From contig JAYPTI010000010.1 in assembly GCA_038133505.1 (NCBI GenBank), positions 1 to 40,970 of the forward strand: DNA of 40,970 nt. Reading direction: 5' to 3'. The stretch is from JAYQUR01 sp038133505. Lineage in GTDB: Bacteria > Pseudomonadota > Alphaproteobacteria > MPNO01 > UBA830. Each line of letters begins with the position of its first letter. Position 1 is the stretch's first letter. Below, piece by piece: positions 40,907 to 40,970 of this stretch. The translations under genes and the position numbers were made by a program. The notes under the pieces are model-generated. The model was not told the origin of the DNA. It did no database searches and worked only from the letters and a program-made list of their open reading frames with translations.

Positions 40907-40970
40907 TTTTCGACGGCACCGGCCCGCTCCCCCTCCCGGCCACCCAACGCCAGTATCCTCATGGGTGGCC

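Noticed and set aside
40222..40962. A 246-codon minus-strand open frame at the window end
   Set aside because: It is antisense to the flagellin-like gene; Ser/Ala/Thr-rich without a recognisable family.
1..40970. tRNA, rRNA, integrase or transposase genes
   Set aside because: None was recognised by eye on either strand; no claim of an island boundary is made.

Overview
The window looks like high-GC (roughly 65%) chromosomal DNA from an alphaproteobacterium. The signs are strong G/C third positions, many short-spaced or ATGA-overlapping genes, a Tat-type multicopper oxidase, a DUF6165 gene beside a TPR/glycosyltransferase-9 gene, a DUF1194 von Willebrand protein and a flagellin-like protein. 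The exact order or genus cannot be told from sequence alone. Two runs of N (24210-24248 and 24928-24937) show that it is a scaffolded draft assembly.

Layout. Positions 1-5391 (minus strand) carry a UbiD-type decarboxylase (cut by the window edge), an alpha/beta hydrolase and an enoyl-CoA hydratase coupled by ATGA overlaps. A quinone oxidoreductase follows, then a two-subunit Rieske ring-hydroxylating dioxygenase. A divergent TetR gene (5453-6097) faces the dioxygenase across a 19-bp near-palindrome. Positions 6203-8666 hold a small copper/redox module: a Cys/His-containing exported peptide, a cytochrome c-prime-like protein, and a multicopper oxidase broken by an amber codon. Positions 8789-10751 hold a class II aldolase, a metallo-beta-lactamase-fold protein and MsrB. 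Positions 10765-12779 (minus) hold DUF6165 and a TPR/glycosyltransferase-9 protein with a late amber codon. Positions 13344-20688 form a plus-strand catabolic run: an NmrA-type reductase, a phytoene-desaturase-like flavoprotein, two MetE-core zinc methyl/alkyltransferase homologues around a glutathione transferase, a MaoC-like dehydratase and a pirin. A chromate transporter with an internal amber (20773-22137) and a flavin monooxygenase (minus) converge on a pair of palindromic repeats.

Positions 24078-31375 are one tight operon: an FMN reductase, a molybdenum hydroxylase of the xanthine dehydrogenase/CO dehydrogenase family (large subunit fused to a CoxG-like domain, then the FAD and 2Fe-2S subunits), an acyl-CoA ligase and an enoyl-CoA hydratase. 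This is a plausible set for activating and oxidising a carboxylic acid substrate, although the substrate cannot be read from the sequence. The last 9 kb is mixed: a TPR exported protein, RidA-family proteins, an MFS and an EamA transporter, a Met/Gly-rich exported protein, a VWA protein, a hydrolase lacking its nucleophile, a split ThDP enzyme, a histone-H1-like protein and an orphan flagellin-like gene behind an unusually AT-rich leader.

The most striking pattern is that three unrelated genes (7281-8666, 11160-12779, 20773-22137) are each interrupted by exactly one in-frame TAG with the reading frame intact on both sides. TAG is also the normal terminator of at least six genes here, so general reassignment is unlikely; recent decay or assembly error is the simpler reading. 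No tRNA, rRNA, CRISPR array, transposase or integrase was recognised, and no gene-free stretch exceeds 300 bases.
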